Shown here piece after piece: positions 45,403-57,479 of a DNA stretch of 64,000 nt (position 1 is its first letter; each line of letters opens with the position of its first letter). A model generated the notes under the pieces. It was not told the origin of the DNA. It worked only from the letters and a program-made list of their open reading frames with translations, and searched no databases. Source of the stretch: Xylogone sp. PMI_703 (Eukaryota > Ascomycota > Leotiomycetes). A program made the position numbers and the translations under genes. Where the stretch lies: assembly GCA_021399445.1 (NCBI GenBank), contig JAJTUQ010000008.1:930001-994000 (forward strand), written 5' to 3'.

Positions 45403-45960
45403 ATGAAGCTTCGCAGAGTTCCCAACTTGAACAGCCAACAGAACATAAAGGGACTCGGTGACACAAACCAGAGTCGGACACCTGCGGTAATGGTTAGCTT
45501 AGAGGGAGAAGAGTCTGAGGAAAAGAAGCAACGAAATGAACCTCCCAGGTCTCCGAACGAAGGATTTCCCAGCCCGAGCAGGTTACTTTATAAGCCCGAC
45601 ACCGAGGCTCCAAATCCTGCAGAAGCCTCTAATAAAGGTCTTGAATATGCCCGCCGGCTCATTGACGCTACATTTACACCTGAATACCGTTACGCTGAAA
45701 CCGTTCGACCGTTCTTGCAACCGGTTGATCCCATCGCCGATGGCATTCCGGACTACTTAGTGGTTATTAAGAGACCGATGGACTTTTCGACGATCCAAAA
45801 AACACTACATCGCAATATGTATAAAAATACGCTGGAGATTAAGGAAGATTTGCGTCAAGTGTTCAAAAATTGTTAGTTATACGTATTGGAATGAAGAGGT
45901 TCCGATCCATGGAAATTGCCGCGAAATTGAATCATGGTTTGGCAATATGTTGGGGTGGTT
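45403..45960 (+). pseudogene. Bromodomain protein fragment, frameshifted by a 4-base insertion
   Basis: From ATG 45403 the frame has an acidic, Ser-rich leader, then a bromodomain (RPFLQPVDPIADGIPDY, VIKRPMDFSTIQKTLH) up to VFKNC. At 45872-45879 the sequence GTTAGTTA replaces an expected GTTA and shifts the frame into TAG. Skipping four bases restores YTYWNEEVPIHGNCREIESW. The conserved Asn/Tyr at the end of the bromodomain are therefore encoded but out of frame. Intact bromodomains bind acetyl-lysine on histones. Nothing recognisable follows the first bromodomain. Confidence 0.75.
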
Positions 45961-46478
45961 TTTTCGTTTGTAACATAAGAGGTAATGTCTCACCAGGCTA
46001 GATCATGTCCTCCTCATCAAATATGTCCAAGGGATGCTTATATGCACTGTATGTACCAGCCTGCTTTTCTCTTCCTTTTTTTCCAACCTCACTAGAGCCA
46101 GGCGATTCGTATCAGGTCTGCAACTGGATCTGCACAGGATATTTGATCAAAGCATTGCTTAAAAAGGTTTGAAGGGTGCGCGTTTGCCAGGTAAATTATA
46201 TCCTCTCTCCCTCATTAACTACCTCTCCTGTTGGCCAAGAAAGCTCTCCACTTTGGTATTAACCTAGTATGGTTATTTTATAACTACTTAATAATAAAAT
46301 TTCCTCACTCATTGCTAGGGTGCCTACACAAATATTGAAAATATATATCATTAGGCTTCACAAAGTACCTGCTCTTAGATGTGCATTTTTAAATGCACCG
46401 AGCAACTCTTTCATGGTGTCGCTTTCCTTAATGTCATCCATTGTTCACTCAATATTCTCGACTTGCTTTAGGCGTAGA

Positions 46479-46796
46479 TTAACGCAATTGAAGGGGCTGC
46501 AGCGGGCAGACGTAACATGAATACGCCCAATATAAGTTCTTGAGGGCAAGCGCCAGAAACAGATCATCCCTTGCGAACCATGGTTTAAGTTGGGTGGATT
46601 GCGAGAGAGCGGATCCCGGTGGAAAGCCTGAGGCAAAATCATTGATTGGTTTCCAGTAGAGATCTAGGTAAAGCACATGATTATTGGCTCTTTTAAGGAA
46701 TTCAGAGGGACATAGGATTTTATAAAATCTTGTCTTATTCACAATGATTAGCTTCTCGGGAGGAGCATCATCAAAAGGTGCGGATTCTATAGCCAC
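46479..46796 (-). other. Coding-like open frame, unrecognised
   Basis: 105 codons (for example PSEFLKRANNHVLYLDLYW, QSTQLKPWFARDDLFLALAL) with orderly composition and no stop. Probably a gene fragment; no family recognised. Confidence 0.22.
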
Positions 46797-47159
46797 ATCT
46801 TCCTAAATCCGCCACATATAGGAGCAGCTAACCTTACGCTTCTCGGACAGCTCCCTACACAAAAGATGGATGTGGTACTGCGTACCGGGAGCGGTGATCT
46901 ATGCAGTCGAAAAGTAGCTGTGCTCAATGCTTTTGGTACAGATTTTTCATCGGGATGCTTAAGTGGCTATCCCACTAGCACGGCAGGATGGATCTAGCTA
47001 CTAGTGGAGTGAAGTTAGCAGGCAATGGGACCGATAGCACACGCGCCAGCCGACATCAGCCCGTTCCTGGAGGTGACCACGGCCTTGAATTGCAGCGTGG
47101 ACCTCACCATGACTCAATACAAGAACACCTACCAGGAGGCCAAAGAATTCGTTTACGCG

Positions 47160-47373
47160 GCTGTCGATACGCTGGTCTTCGTCGATCGAGTTCTTTCAAT
47201 GCGCGAGGTGTGAGCCACACCTTCGAGAGCGAGTCGTAGAATTCGGCCGAATGAAGCTTTATGCACAGCTTCCGCCGCTTCGAAGGTAATAATTCGGACG
47301 GAGAGTCAAGTAATTCTGCTTCAGTGCGCGGTCTCTTGCGACGAGACGAACTCTGTCCTTGAGCGATGGACAT
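47160..47373 (-). pseudogene. N-terminal fragment of a fungal 'DSLSKVWLTPRAL' family gene
   Basis: The frame starts MSIAQGQSSSRRKRPRTEA and reaches FYDSLSKVWLTPRALKELDR, a motif I recall near the N-terminus of a widespread Pezizomycotina hypothetical family of unknown function. After the arginines the frame loses family character, so only this piece remains or an intron follows. Confidence 0.35.
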
Positions 47374-48348
47374 CCAGACATCGGGCGAGACAGATCTAAG
47401 GAAGGAGGAGTATGAGAAGGTCTTCCAGGCTCAGGCCAGGTTTAAGAGAAAGTGTGAGATAGTGCTAGGGTGTGGAGAGCGATAGGACAGCCGGTTCTCG
47501 TTGGTAGGTGGAAACACAGGTCTCCATCACGCGTTGTTATTTGGTGCGGGGTGGAATTCGCGTAAGCTACACCTAATTTGGATAAGAAGACACAAAGCTG
47601 AGAATCTCTGTGATAAGCGCCCGCTATAATTATTTGGACCTAAGTTTATGCGGGTGACTCCCGCCCACTGTTACAGGATTTATATAGAATTTTCGCGACG
47701 AGTGTCTCGGCACACCCAGAAGGATGTTAGATTGTATAGATTAGACCAGCATGGCGGCGGGATGGAAGGAGAAATAGGAGGGGGAAATGGCATTCTATAC
47801 GCTTCACCCTCGGGTTCCACTAACTTAATAAAAGATAGATTTGAGTCAATGTAACTCGGAGAATCTAGAATATCACTGGGATTAATGATGAGAGCTAGCA
47901 GTCAGGGGATTCAATATTCGTTTAACTAGTTCAGATATTTAATTCAGCCATCTTACTATTTCTGAGCCTCTGGGCCTTTCCCAAATAATCCTAAACCGCG
48001 CTAAGGTGAGCTTGCGTCTACTATTTTAGTTAATACTTGTTAATCTGACATCTTAAGAATCAAGAGTACAACATCTTGCTTCCTACACCTAAAGGTTAAA
48101 GAGACAACGGCCAATACAGATTTACCGCCGTATAGCTTTTCTAATAAACCGCTTAAACCTTGCTAACCATTCAAGGTTTTAACCCTCTAAGCGGGATAGA
48201 GCGGATATTCTTCTGCCTGATCATATGAGCATGCCATATTCTGGTGGCTGGTGAGAAATCCTTCTGCTTGATCGGATCTTCCTGTACATCTTCCGTCTCC
48301 TTCCGCACTGTTTACGTGCGGCCCGTAAATCTCTTTCGTCTGGTATAC
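47374..48348. other. Intergenic, no gene recognised
   Basis: Nothing supported beyond short open frames. Confidence 0.35.
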
Positions 48349-48915
48349 CTATAATACTAAACTTTCGTTTGTATCCTGGTAAAGGAAGATTAAATAGTTG
48401 GTACCAGCTGTTGACTTCCAGGTACAGCGTGGAGCGGCGGCAGGAAGCCTAGACTTACTGATATCTTGACTCCACTTGAGAATACCACCTCTGCGGGCCT
48501 GGAATTCGTCATGCAGCTTCTCCTTCTCTAGCACGTCTCGGATTACCGAATTTGGGGGTGATTGTACAGTGCGCCTCCACTTGGGACGTTGAATCTCACG
48601 CACTAGATATTCCCTCTTGGCCTTCCAGTATTCAATGCCATCCTGACCAGGTAATTGCCTTGCGTAATCTTCACACCCTGCGAGAGTTAGATTACCGTCT
48701 AGCTCTCTTTCTCGTAATGTTCTCATGTAGACATTGACTTCAAATTTTATAGATCGTAGTCGCTCGTCTGGTCCTAAGTCTTCACTATGAAAAGATTGCG
48801 AGCGTGAGATGGCCTCTGACGGATGTGACGACACTTCGTAAGAATCTCTTTGTGGCAGGAGCCGAAGATTTGCTTCGGTAAGTGGTTGAGCTGTTGATCC
48901 TTCATTATCGGGCAT
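48349..48915 (-). CDS. Unrecognised protein divergent from the FHA fusion gene
   Basis: The start chosen is the ATG at 48915 (MPDNEGSTAQPLTEANLRLL); 33 more in-frame codons exist upstream. 188 residues unspliced, or about 171 if an in-frame 51-nt intron with a perfect GTAAGT donor (near 48455-48405) is removed. Charged and helix-prone (DERLRSIKFEVNVYMRTLRE; DVLEKEKLHDEFQARRGGIL), no membrane segment, soluble. No domain recognised. It shares a 321-bp divergent promoter region with the FHA-homeodomain gene. Confidence 0.5.
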   Translation of the reverse strand: MPDNEGSTAQPLTEANLRLLPQRDSYEVSSHPSEAISRSQSFHSEDLGPDERLRSIKFEVNVYMRTLRERELDGNLTLAGCEDYARQLPGQDGIEYWKAKREYLVREIQRPKWRRTVQSPPNSVIRDVLEKEKLHDEFQARRGGILKWSQDISKSRLPAAAPRCTWKSTAGTNYLIFLYQDTNESLVL

Positions 48916-49236
48916 GATATCTGTTGTGAAGTGCGAGAGACATTGAACGGGGAATGGCGAGTAGGCTTTGTAATTACTACCTCGGTTAGCGAGGGGGCAA
49001 CGTATAGTACGCACCAGGCAACGTACTTCACAACAACCAATTGATTAATAAACACGAGGCTTGGCGGTGCTTAGTTGCTAATTTCGTGGTTTATACGGGT
49101 ATTTACCTCGAAATAACTTGGAGGTAAATATATATATATATACTTGCGTGTTTTTTTTTCTTGGACATATCCTAAAGATTAAATATACCCCTTACCACTA
49201 AAGTCGGCATTTTGCATATTCCATCGCGACGAACCA
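48916..49236. promoter_or_regulatory. Divergent promoter region with a TA microsatellite
   Basis: It separates the gene at 48915 (minus) from that at 49237 (plus). It contains an AT dinucleotide run at about 49127-49141 and a T run at 49150-49160. Confidence 0.45.
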
Positions 49237-51428
49237 ATGTCGTGTGACACCGCAGCAAAGACAATCGTTAAGGTTACAACCAACACTTACTTTCCATATT
49301 ACCCTCACAATAGCAAGTTCCTAGTTTGTAACGAAGAAGCAAGCTTTACTTCGGATATATTTAGTCAAGATTCTTCGCGGGCGGAGGAAGCGGGGGACAG
49401 TTCTCCCGTTCCAGGGAAAGTCAGAGAAACTTACCTGCGAATTGGCACGGATCATAACCCTAAAGACCAAGGCCTTGGTTTCGTATTCGGCCGCGACCGC
49501 GACAATGCCGACATACTGCTAGATGTAAGAGAACATAGCCCCATCAGCAAAAAACTCTTCACTATAAAGATAGTTTGGGACACAGGAGTCATTCTAATCA
49601 AGAACCTCTCCTCCCACGGCATTAATATTCACTCTATATATTATGGTTCTATAAAGATGAAGTCTCAGCGAGTGCTGAAGCATGGCGACATTTTGACTGT
49701 TAGACTTGCAGAGTTCGATCTTACTATTCAATTACCCGACCACACCCAACATGCGGAGCAGGCTGAGAAATACTGGGCAGAATATCTTGCAAGATTTGCA
49801 TCCGGGATACCCAGTTTGCGGGACCTAGACCTTCGGTCACTGCGATCTAGCACCGGGGCCTCACGGATGATATATTCCCTTGAGTCAGAAATAGGCCGAG
49901 GCAAACATGGGTTGGTCTATCGAGCAATCCATCAACGTACCGGTCAAGTTTTTGCGGCAAAGAAGTATTATGAGATGCAAGCCTCGGCTCTCAGAGAAGG
50001 TGCGATTATGCAGCATATCTCGCATGTATTATCGTCTGAAGGTCCCTCTTCACATCTTTCTTCTAATAGTCATATAGAGAAATATCGTTAAGTTCCACGA
50101 CTATATATCCACCGGGCAGGCATCGCCGCTTCTGATTATGGAGTTTATCCCTGGTAAGATGAGCCTTGCCAGCGAACATCAAAGCTCTCCGTTCAGTATC
50201 CTCGAGTTGAGAGCCATTGATAGCCAGCTGCTATGTGCTCTGTCTTATCTGCATCAGAAACAGATCATCCACGGCAACCTTAAACTAACAAAAGTGCTTC
50301 TGGTTTATCGCAATCCAATATACATAAAGGTTACGGATTTCCGCGAGGCATCTATATCGGATCACCAAAGGATCCCTTACCTGAGAGACATTTACAGAGC
50401 CCCGGAAATTGTGGATGGCAGGTACAGCAACAAGGTCGACATTTGGTCTGTTGGAATTATGACTCTTGAGCTTTCCGACCTTGCGCTTCCACAATGCCCA
50501 GAAACGCCTGATGAGTTGCTTTGCGTGATAGAAAATCATCTCCGCATAACCCCTAGCCCCTTAACCAACTTCATATCTCGTTTAGTTCAGCACAATCCGG
50601 ACAGACGTCCTTCTGCAGACGAGAGTGTCTGTGATGATTTCTTTAATATTGACTTGGATTTCACTGAAATCGCCTCTGCTGATCTTATACCCACTTCACA
50701 GCCTACTCAAAGGAAACGACAGATATCGACTAGTTTATTGAGTGATTACCAAGAATTGACATGGAACGGGCGAGCGGTAAACTGGGTGCCATCTAAAGGG
50801 ATTATCAACTTAACACAGCTCCTCGCAGCGTCTGGGATGGTCAAGAAAGAACGAGACAGAGTCCTTAAAAAGTACGTTGATAAGTGCAGAGAACAATCTG
50901 CGGCAGGCAACAATGCAACCAAGGGATCTTACTTTCTTCTACACGATGCCTTTGATATCTGCAAGGCATTAGGCTTTGGATATGAGACCATCGAGAAATT
51001 AATGTATGGATATACTGATTTGGAGCGATGTCATCCTGTTCAGAACCATAGTCAGGTCCACGCCAAAGACGCTATCATATGCGGCTCTATTCAGGCTAAC
51101 CCGAAAAATTCCGGAGTAGGGAAGGGAGGTCTGGGAGGGAATACGCATCACAAAGCAAAACGAAAGAGAACAAAGTATACCCGCATATCCCAATATCAAA
51201 CAACATGCTTCCAGGCTAACTAAAACTTGTACTAGGAAAAATGATGAGGCTATTCTTGAAGACGCGTATGTCTCATGTTCGAAACCTGATACGGAGATGT
51301 ATGCTCGCCTTGAAGACCAAGTAGCGCTGAGTAAGCAGGAGATTCGAAAGTGGTTCCAGAATCGGCGCCAAAAGGACAGAGTCTCTAGACACGGTGGAAA
51401 ATTACGATCGACTTACCAGAGCTGGTAG
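49237..51428 (+). CDS. FHA - kinase-like - APSES/KilA-N-like - homeodomain fusion protein
   Basis: Exons 49237-50025, 50078-51174 and 51236-51428 give 692 residues; the introns are 52 and 61 nt, with phases 0 and 2. FHA domain about 68-170 (FVFGRDRDNADILLD, IKNLSSHGINIHS). Kinase fold 212-455: GRGKHGLVY and the AAKK lysine are present, but HRD is HGN (328-330) and DFG is DFR (350-352); YRAPE and DIWSVGIMTLEL are kept. So it is probably a pseudokinase with possible ATP binding. At 488-575 a segment (INLTQLLAASGMVKKERDRV, GSYFLLHDAFDICKALGFGY) resembles APSES/KilA-N DNA-binding domains. A homeodomain ends the protein at 622-680 (KRKRTK...LSKQEIRKWFQNRRQKDR). The last splice reconstructs the homeodomain exactly. 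FHA binds phosphothreonine, so a phospho-dependent DNA-binding regulator in the nucleus is inferred. Confidence 0.82.
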
Positions 51429-53353
51429 ATATTCTACCAGTCCCATAGAAAATTTCAGTATCTTACAATCACAGTTTTTTGTATCACAGAAGTTTAATCA
51501 TGAAATAATCATTCTATTTCAAATATTCCTGCTATCGTGCTAAAAAGGATGGCTCTGTCGGATAAGAACCTTCCTCCAGTATCTTACTGCGTCCGGCAGA
51601 CCTTTTTAATTGACTCATCTCGGCCTTGTAGGAACTTTAGCAGAACCTCAATTTTAGCTTCGAGTTCCCAGATCCTGCAGTGCTGCTTTGCGGCAAGTAG
51701 TGAATGCTTTTAGCTTTGTTGAAGTTTAGGTCCACTAGTGTATCCCTGGTGAAGAGGTTTCACACGCGATCTGACGCGTGTCGCATCAGTGTCTCTTCTT
51801 CGCTTTGTCGGAGAAGTATGTGTTCCGCCCAGCTTCTGACTCTACAGAACGACTTATCTTAGCATGGTCTAGACCGATTTCCCCTCACACATTATTCACT
51901 ACGAAGCTGGTGGTGGGGCGAGCTTGACGGGTGCAAGTATAGCGTCGATACGATGCGAATGATCCACTTCTCTTAGGTCACAGACCGGGCTGACTCGGCC
52001 GTATCCGACTTGGTTGGCTACGGTGTCATGGTAATTGAAACAAAGAGTAATAATTGCTCAACACTAATATATTTGTGAGTGGGCTGTGCATTAAGTAGAC
52101 GAGATCTACAGGATGGCTTTCTCTAGCCTAGGTCTCGAGGGGGGAAGCTCAACGAATAATGGAAAATTGGAGAGGAGATGTAATATGTGATAATAAAGTA
52201 CGTCTCAATTCACCACCAGTGGCAAATACCTGACTATCTCCCAATCTTCGAGGCTGAAACAGGCGTAACTATTCCCTTGCTCCACCACCGCTTTCAGGAT
52301 CTTACAAGTACTAACTCATCCATGTACATGAGACAACCAGCCAAGGTCTTTGCAGCCAGATAAAGAATGAGTAATTCTGTCTGCATTAGCCACATTGATG
52401 TTTCAAAGACCTAGTCACCGAATTCGTTTAGTGGATCTGGACGCCACCTCCTCATCGCTAACTACACGTATCCCCTTGGCCGGTGAGAATTGCTCACTCT
52501 TGGCGAAATTGCACCCGTAGTTATGCAAGTTTATGTGGTATCTGATTGGAAAATTTATCGTCAAATTTCGGTGACTAAACTTACGCCTCGTCTTTTACAG
52601 TATGACTAGAAGATTCTGTAGTCTTTTGCGTCGAGTCGTTTGATCTATGTTCCATTATTGTGGTTTGGTAGTAAATGGCGCAGCATCAAGATACGGAGCG
52701 CCGGTTCTCGAATCTTCAGGTCCATGTTGAAATGACTGGCAGCCTCGTATTCCCAGTGGACCCTATTTATTTAAAAAAAATTTACACTCAGCACAAGTAG
52801 ACGTGGCAACTTTGAAATGAATTGGCAGTCTGCTATGTATTTCACAATAATGATATGCTGAGATTCAAATTAATGATCCGGCAAATCATTAGTTTATGGC
52901 GTTCCGTAGCGGAAATGGAACTAGTTGGAATGGGTGGTGAGGCGGGAGAATTCTTCCTTAACTATGGACTGTGATGGAAGTGGCCGTAGCAACTCATCCT
53001 GTGCCCTACGTGGATTAATTGGGGCTAGGATGTCGGTGACCTAATACATACAGCGTACATAATAGATACAGCCTGTTCATTGCATTGCTCATTGGAGAAT
53101 ATAATGAATTAGAGGACATCTACATATGCGGTGCGGCTTTGTTCCCCTGTACTAACACATCAAAAAGGTCCGGCCAAAAGGGGCGACAGTACTGTCATCC
53201 CGGCGTGAGCACCAGAACTGGCTCGGAGATGAAGCTGGCAGCAATTGTTTGAGGGAGCACAAAATATGGAACTATAATAGTATACAGAAAACTAAAGTGA
53301 TATCTACAGTACATACAACCAGTTTCCTTAATTTCACAAAACTTTGAACAGAA
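51429..53353. other. Intergenic with inverted-repeat arm
   Basis: 1.9 kb with no gene seen; the left arm of an inverted repeat lies at 51941-52052. Confidence 0.4.
51941..52052. repeat. Inverted repeat, left arm
   Basis: The reverse complement of 51941-52052 matches 54777-54888 over about 112 bp with roughly a dozen differences (shared: CAGCCCGGTCTGTGACCTAA). Arms are 2.7 kb apart. Confidence 0.87.
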
Positions 53354-53674
53354 ATGACCATCTCATCTACCAAGAAGCCTCCCCGTGGGTTGTGGGCTTT
53401 GCTACCCTACTCATCTTTACTTATAATCATTGGATCAATCTCGTTATTCGCTTTGAGTACAACGATTCGATTTTTACAATACAGTTTTGGTGTCATAATC
53501 ATTGCCACTCTAGTGTTTTCATCTGCATTAGTTAAATTTACAACAAAAGACGTTTTTAATATTAGAGTTTATAAATTCTTAATATGGCTTATCGATGGGA
53601 TTTTTGAATATATCCGGCGAGTTACTCTCCAGAAGATGCGCGTACAGCCCATCAAGATGAGTAACAAAAGATAG
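53354..53674 (+). CDS. Small possible membrane protein, 106 codons
   Basis: Starts MTISSTKKPPRGLWALLPYS, with two hydrophobic segments (LLIIIGSISLFALS; FGVIIIATLVFSSALV) and a basic C-terminus. It lies between the two arms of the inverted repeat. No family recognised. Confidence 0.33.
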   Translation: MTISSTKKPPRGLWALLPYSSLLIIIGSISLFALSTTIRFLQYSFGVIIIATLVFSSALVKFTTKDVFNIRVYKFLIWLIDGIFEYIRRVTLQKMRVQPIKMSNKR

Positions 53675-56161
53675 ATCTGAATCTATGTAGAGATTTGTGG
53701 AGAACCTATGATACGTCTTGGTCGATAATGGCATACCGCAAAAACTATTAGACTGATGAAAATACATGTTAGTTTAGCTATGAGAGTCACATTTAGCGGA
53801 ACTGTTCTAGTATCATCTGTGTAAGTTATCCTTGAAACTGGAAGAAATTCAGGGGCTTATTGTAAAATCCTAATTATTAGATTATAGAAATGATAGATGA
53901 ATTATCTGCGTACGTTCCTATGCAGTATACAGTGGTCAGGAGCTAGAAAGGTTACTACCTACTATAAGCAAGTGCGGTGTTCCCTTGACTATCATTGTAT
54001 GCATACTAGTACTTAACCGCTTCACCTCCATACGGGGCAGAGCCGCTGAAGCTCCAGATATGAAATTAGGCAGGGGATGGCACCAATGATCAGGAGCCAT
54101 ACACGGGCTAATTTTTCACCTGTGTCTGAAGAGTTTTGGGAGAATGGGGGGTGCCTGGACATGACGACACGTTATCGCGTCGCGTTTGTTTACTGCAAAG
54201 AATTACTTACGCTGTCCCACCGTGTGATTACGAACTAATTTCCAGCCTCCTGGTCCCAGAATCAGGGCTAGTAAAGGGAGTAAAGTATGTGGCTAGGAGT
54301 GAATTTCACGATGCCGTGGAACAACCAACCCGCCTGGCTCGCTGGCTTGGATCGTCTTGCCTCATTTCCCTACGATTAGCTAGACCTGTACAATTAGGTA
54401 TCGACCCAGTCTAGTTACCTCAAATGTCAGATAGTTACCAGCCACAGCGAGAAAAGAAGTGCCTAGCAATGCAATTTATTTACACCCATCGGGAATGATT
54501 CGTCCGGATTGAAAACACCTCATACTCCGTACTTAACGATTAGTTGGCTCTCAGACTCTGTTAGTCCTTGGCGTGCAACATCATAGGTGAGAGCTCATGT
54601 GGTTCACTCGGCAACATCGATATGTTGTTCAATATTCGACGACCCCAAACAGAATGCTATCCATTATCACGCATGGAGCCTGCCCACGGTCTGCACGCAG
54701 GATTTCAGCCACTGCAGGTCCACAGCAGCTGGCTATTGAGTCATAGTCGTTACATATGAAAAGAAACTCGCATTTCGTTACTCTTTGTCTCTATCACCAT
54801 GACACCGTAGCCAATCAAGTCATATACAGCCGAGTCAGCCCGGTCTGTGACCTAAGAGAAGTGGATCATTCGCATGGTATCAACGCTGGGATGCCTCCGT
54901 TGCCTCCGAACTAGGCTCCCAATCCCCAATCCCCAGTCGCATCTCGCCAGCCTCCGCGAGCTTGCGATCAAAGGGGTTTGTTTACAGGCCGGTGTCCCTG
55001 GCGGTAAAGTTGCTGGTATCTCGCGCCCTCGATTTAGTACTCTTGAGGTTATGTGTAGTTTGCATATCCTGCCACCATAGTCTGCGCAATCTATTACAAG
55101 ATGAAAAGGGGAGTTCCGATAATTCCCGCGAAAGGCCGACTGAGACTCTAATCAGCCTTGTTTTGACACAGCGCGACCTCCCGAAGAATCGTCGTCGAAT
55201 GCCATAAATGGTAGAGTAGTTTAGAGCATTTGCTCGACCTTTACGTGATGTAACTGAGGAAGCATCAAAGAGAGCAGCAGGGTCGTAATGAAAGCACACT
55301 TTCAAACTTCGGACTAGCTGGAAAATGATTAGCTCAGACAGGCAGCAGCTGTAACATATACTTGGTCGGCTGGGCTTGATAAGCCGGATGCCAAAATCCT
55401 ATGTGGGTCTCCTACACCAATGATATACCAAGTCGAACACCAACTTTAACAGCACCTGGGATGGTTCATAAGGCTGGCACCCATGCACCTCGCTGCCAGT
55501 ATAAGTCGAGGAACATGCGATAAAGGATATCACAAGAAGTCCGGTGAACCCTGTCCTCGGCATGAGCGGGAGAGATTTATCGGAGATTAAATTCTAAACA
55601 TCCAACTTCACGAATCTCCTCCTATGAATTCGTGTGGGACACGCCAGAAGGAGAACATACCGGGGACCCAGCCTCGGGAGGGTTTCTGCGTCGGGCTACG
55701 GTCTAGTAAAGAGCACATTGGCGTTATGTGTTGTGCCTCTAAGCAAATCAAGCCGCTTATTATGTGTTTACTACAGAAATGTCAGACGCAAGGAAGGCGT
55801 GCGGGCCCAACTGATGAATGCAAGCTCGCTCCCAGCCTCCTTCGTGGTTGCAAGGAAGCGGAAAATGTCGTGGCACACGCCACACTCATATATGTATAGG
55901 AGCGAAACCTTGGAAACCGATGGATCAATTTGTCATATAGGATAGTGGCCTATAGTTTCCAACACCCAGCTCTGGGTTGTGCTACTACGCACAGTGTCAC
56001 GGTTATCAGCTCGCAAAGTTCCGAGGCTGAGTGCAACCCAAAAATATTGCTGGGATTAAATAAAATATTCCAGCAGGAACAAATGTTCACTTCTCTTCAT
56101 TCAATGTAGGATACTCTTCGACCAACAATATAGGTCTTTAGGTCATAGATGAACAAGCAAA
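53675..56161. other. Intergenic with inverted-repeat arm
   Basis: 2.5 kb with no convincing gene; overlapping short frames in several phases at 55.6-55.9 kb look like chance. Confidence 0.4.
54777..54888. repeat. Inverted repeat, right arm
   Basis: Partner of 51941-52052. No target-site duplication or further inward/outward similarity could be seen. Confidence 0.87.
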
Positions 56162-57016
56162 ATGGATAACAAAATTGCCGGCGACAGGTATGTTTCCTCA
56201 ATTCGAGATCTTCGACGGCTGCTAACGCCAACACAGTTCACCACACCCTTATACTGTTACGATATTGATAGAGGGATCTACCTATCCTCGATACATTCAC
56301 AAAGATATACTTGGATCCAATTCGTCTAAGCTCTCTGACAAGATTGATAAATTAATTAAAAATCAGCAGCCGCTTGTAATCAATTTTCCAAATGGAGACT
56401 TCGATATTTTTGATACTATTGAGAGTTTTTTTTATCACAAAGGTATTCCAAAAATCTTTCGCCCGCTAAACTCTAAGGAAGCTATGAAAGTAGGGCGCTT
56501 CGCAATCGAATGGGAAATTCCTCTACTGGGACTTGATGTTCTTGAATGCTTCGATTCAAGCCTCGACCCAACCTTTCTGGCCGAATTGTGGGAGATATTT
56601 CAGCAGGGGGACGGCTTGCAAAAAAGTTTTGTAACTAAGACGGCAGATTTTCGTAAGTATTCCATTATTTTAATCTCACAAGCACTTATGAGTTAGTGAT
56701 TAAACACCCAGATATGCCCGAAAGACTTGTCGGACCTATCCCACAAAACTTACTTCAGCAACTCTTTCTCGAGATGAGCAGTCGGGCAAGCAAATTAAAG
56801 GCCCAGAAACGTGCCAGAACCCATTCTCGATCATCAGAGGGACGGAAACTGCCAAGACTCTCAAACGAATCTAAAGGTTCACCTCTAAAGGGGGGGTTTA
56901 ACTTGGAGGATTCTGAACTGGCTGAGTTATTTGATGGGGGAAACACCGACCCTTCAACGATTAATATAAATACTCCAATTGATCTTGAAAACATATGCTG
57001 GGATGATTGCCACTAG
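56162..57016 (+). CDS. BTB/POZ-domain protein
   Basis: Exons 56162-56187, 56237-56652 and 56697-57016 give 253 residues. The introns are 49 nt (GTATGT...GCTAACGCCAACACAG) and 44 nt (GTAAGT...AGTTAG). The N-terminal BTB-type fold: YTVTILIEGSTYPRYIHKDI, SSKLSDKIDKL, FDIFDTIESFFYHKG, then FAIEWEIPLLGLDVLECF. The C-terminal 90 residues contain a basic, nuclear-signal-like stretch (LKAQKRARTHSRSSEGRKL) and an acidic tail (DLENICWDDCH). BTB domains mediate dimerisation or cullin-3 binding. The small first exon and perfect donors argue for a real gene. No damage visible. Confidence 0.7.
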
Positions 57017-57479
57017 ATCCAAAAACCTACTCAGCATTATGTGGCATATAGCATTTGGAAACCCAGATCGTAGCAATGATATACATTATATGGTATCCAA
57101 GGTCGAAACAAAACAAATAATCGGCCTCCCACAGTTATATATTGCATGGTGCAAAAGTTGTAAGTATCATTAATATCAAGCCCAGTAGCCCGTGCTTATC
57201 TAGGATATAGGCTAGAAGACGAGCTTCACCCCCACCATTCTCTAAGCTTTGTTATACCTCATGTAATTCACAATTGTTCCAGGTAAAGGAGTCAACGTCA
57301 CACATAGGTGACCTCTTCAAGATATTTAATGGACAATCTGCGCATAAGCTCTGGTAAGGTCGTTTTTTGGAGTGGATTCGTCGATGTCTCGCACGAGAGC
57401 TAGAATCAATGAAGGGCTACACGATGTTAGCAATCGGTTATATCGATAAATAGGGGTTAGGTAGATAATAATTACTTAC

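Noticed and set aside
46988..47239. Plus-strand frames opposite the DSLSKVWLTPRAL fragment
   Set aside because: Probably antisense; no family motif, though the fragment itself is degenerate enough that this is not certain.
55624..55945. Two overlapping plus-strand frames of 91 and 103 codons
   Set aside because: Different phases over the same bases, no splice structure, no recognised motif; likely chance.
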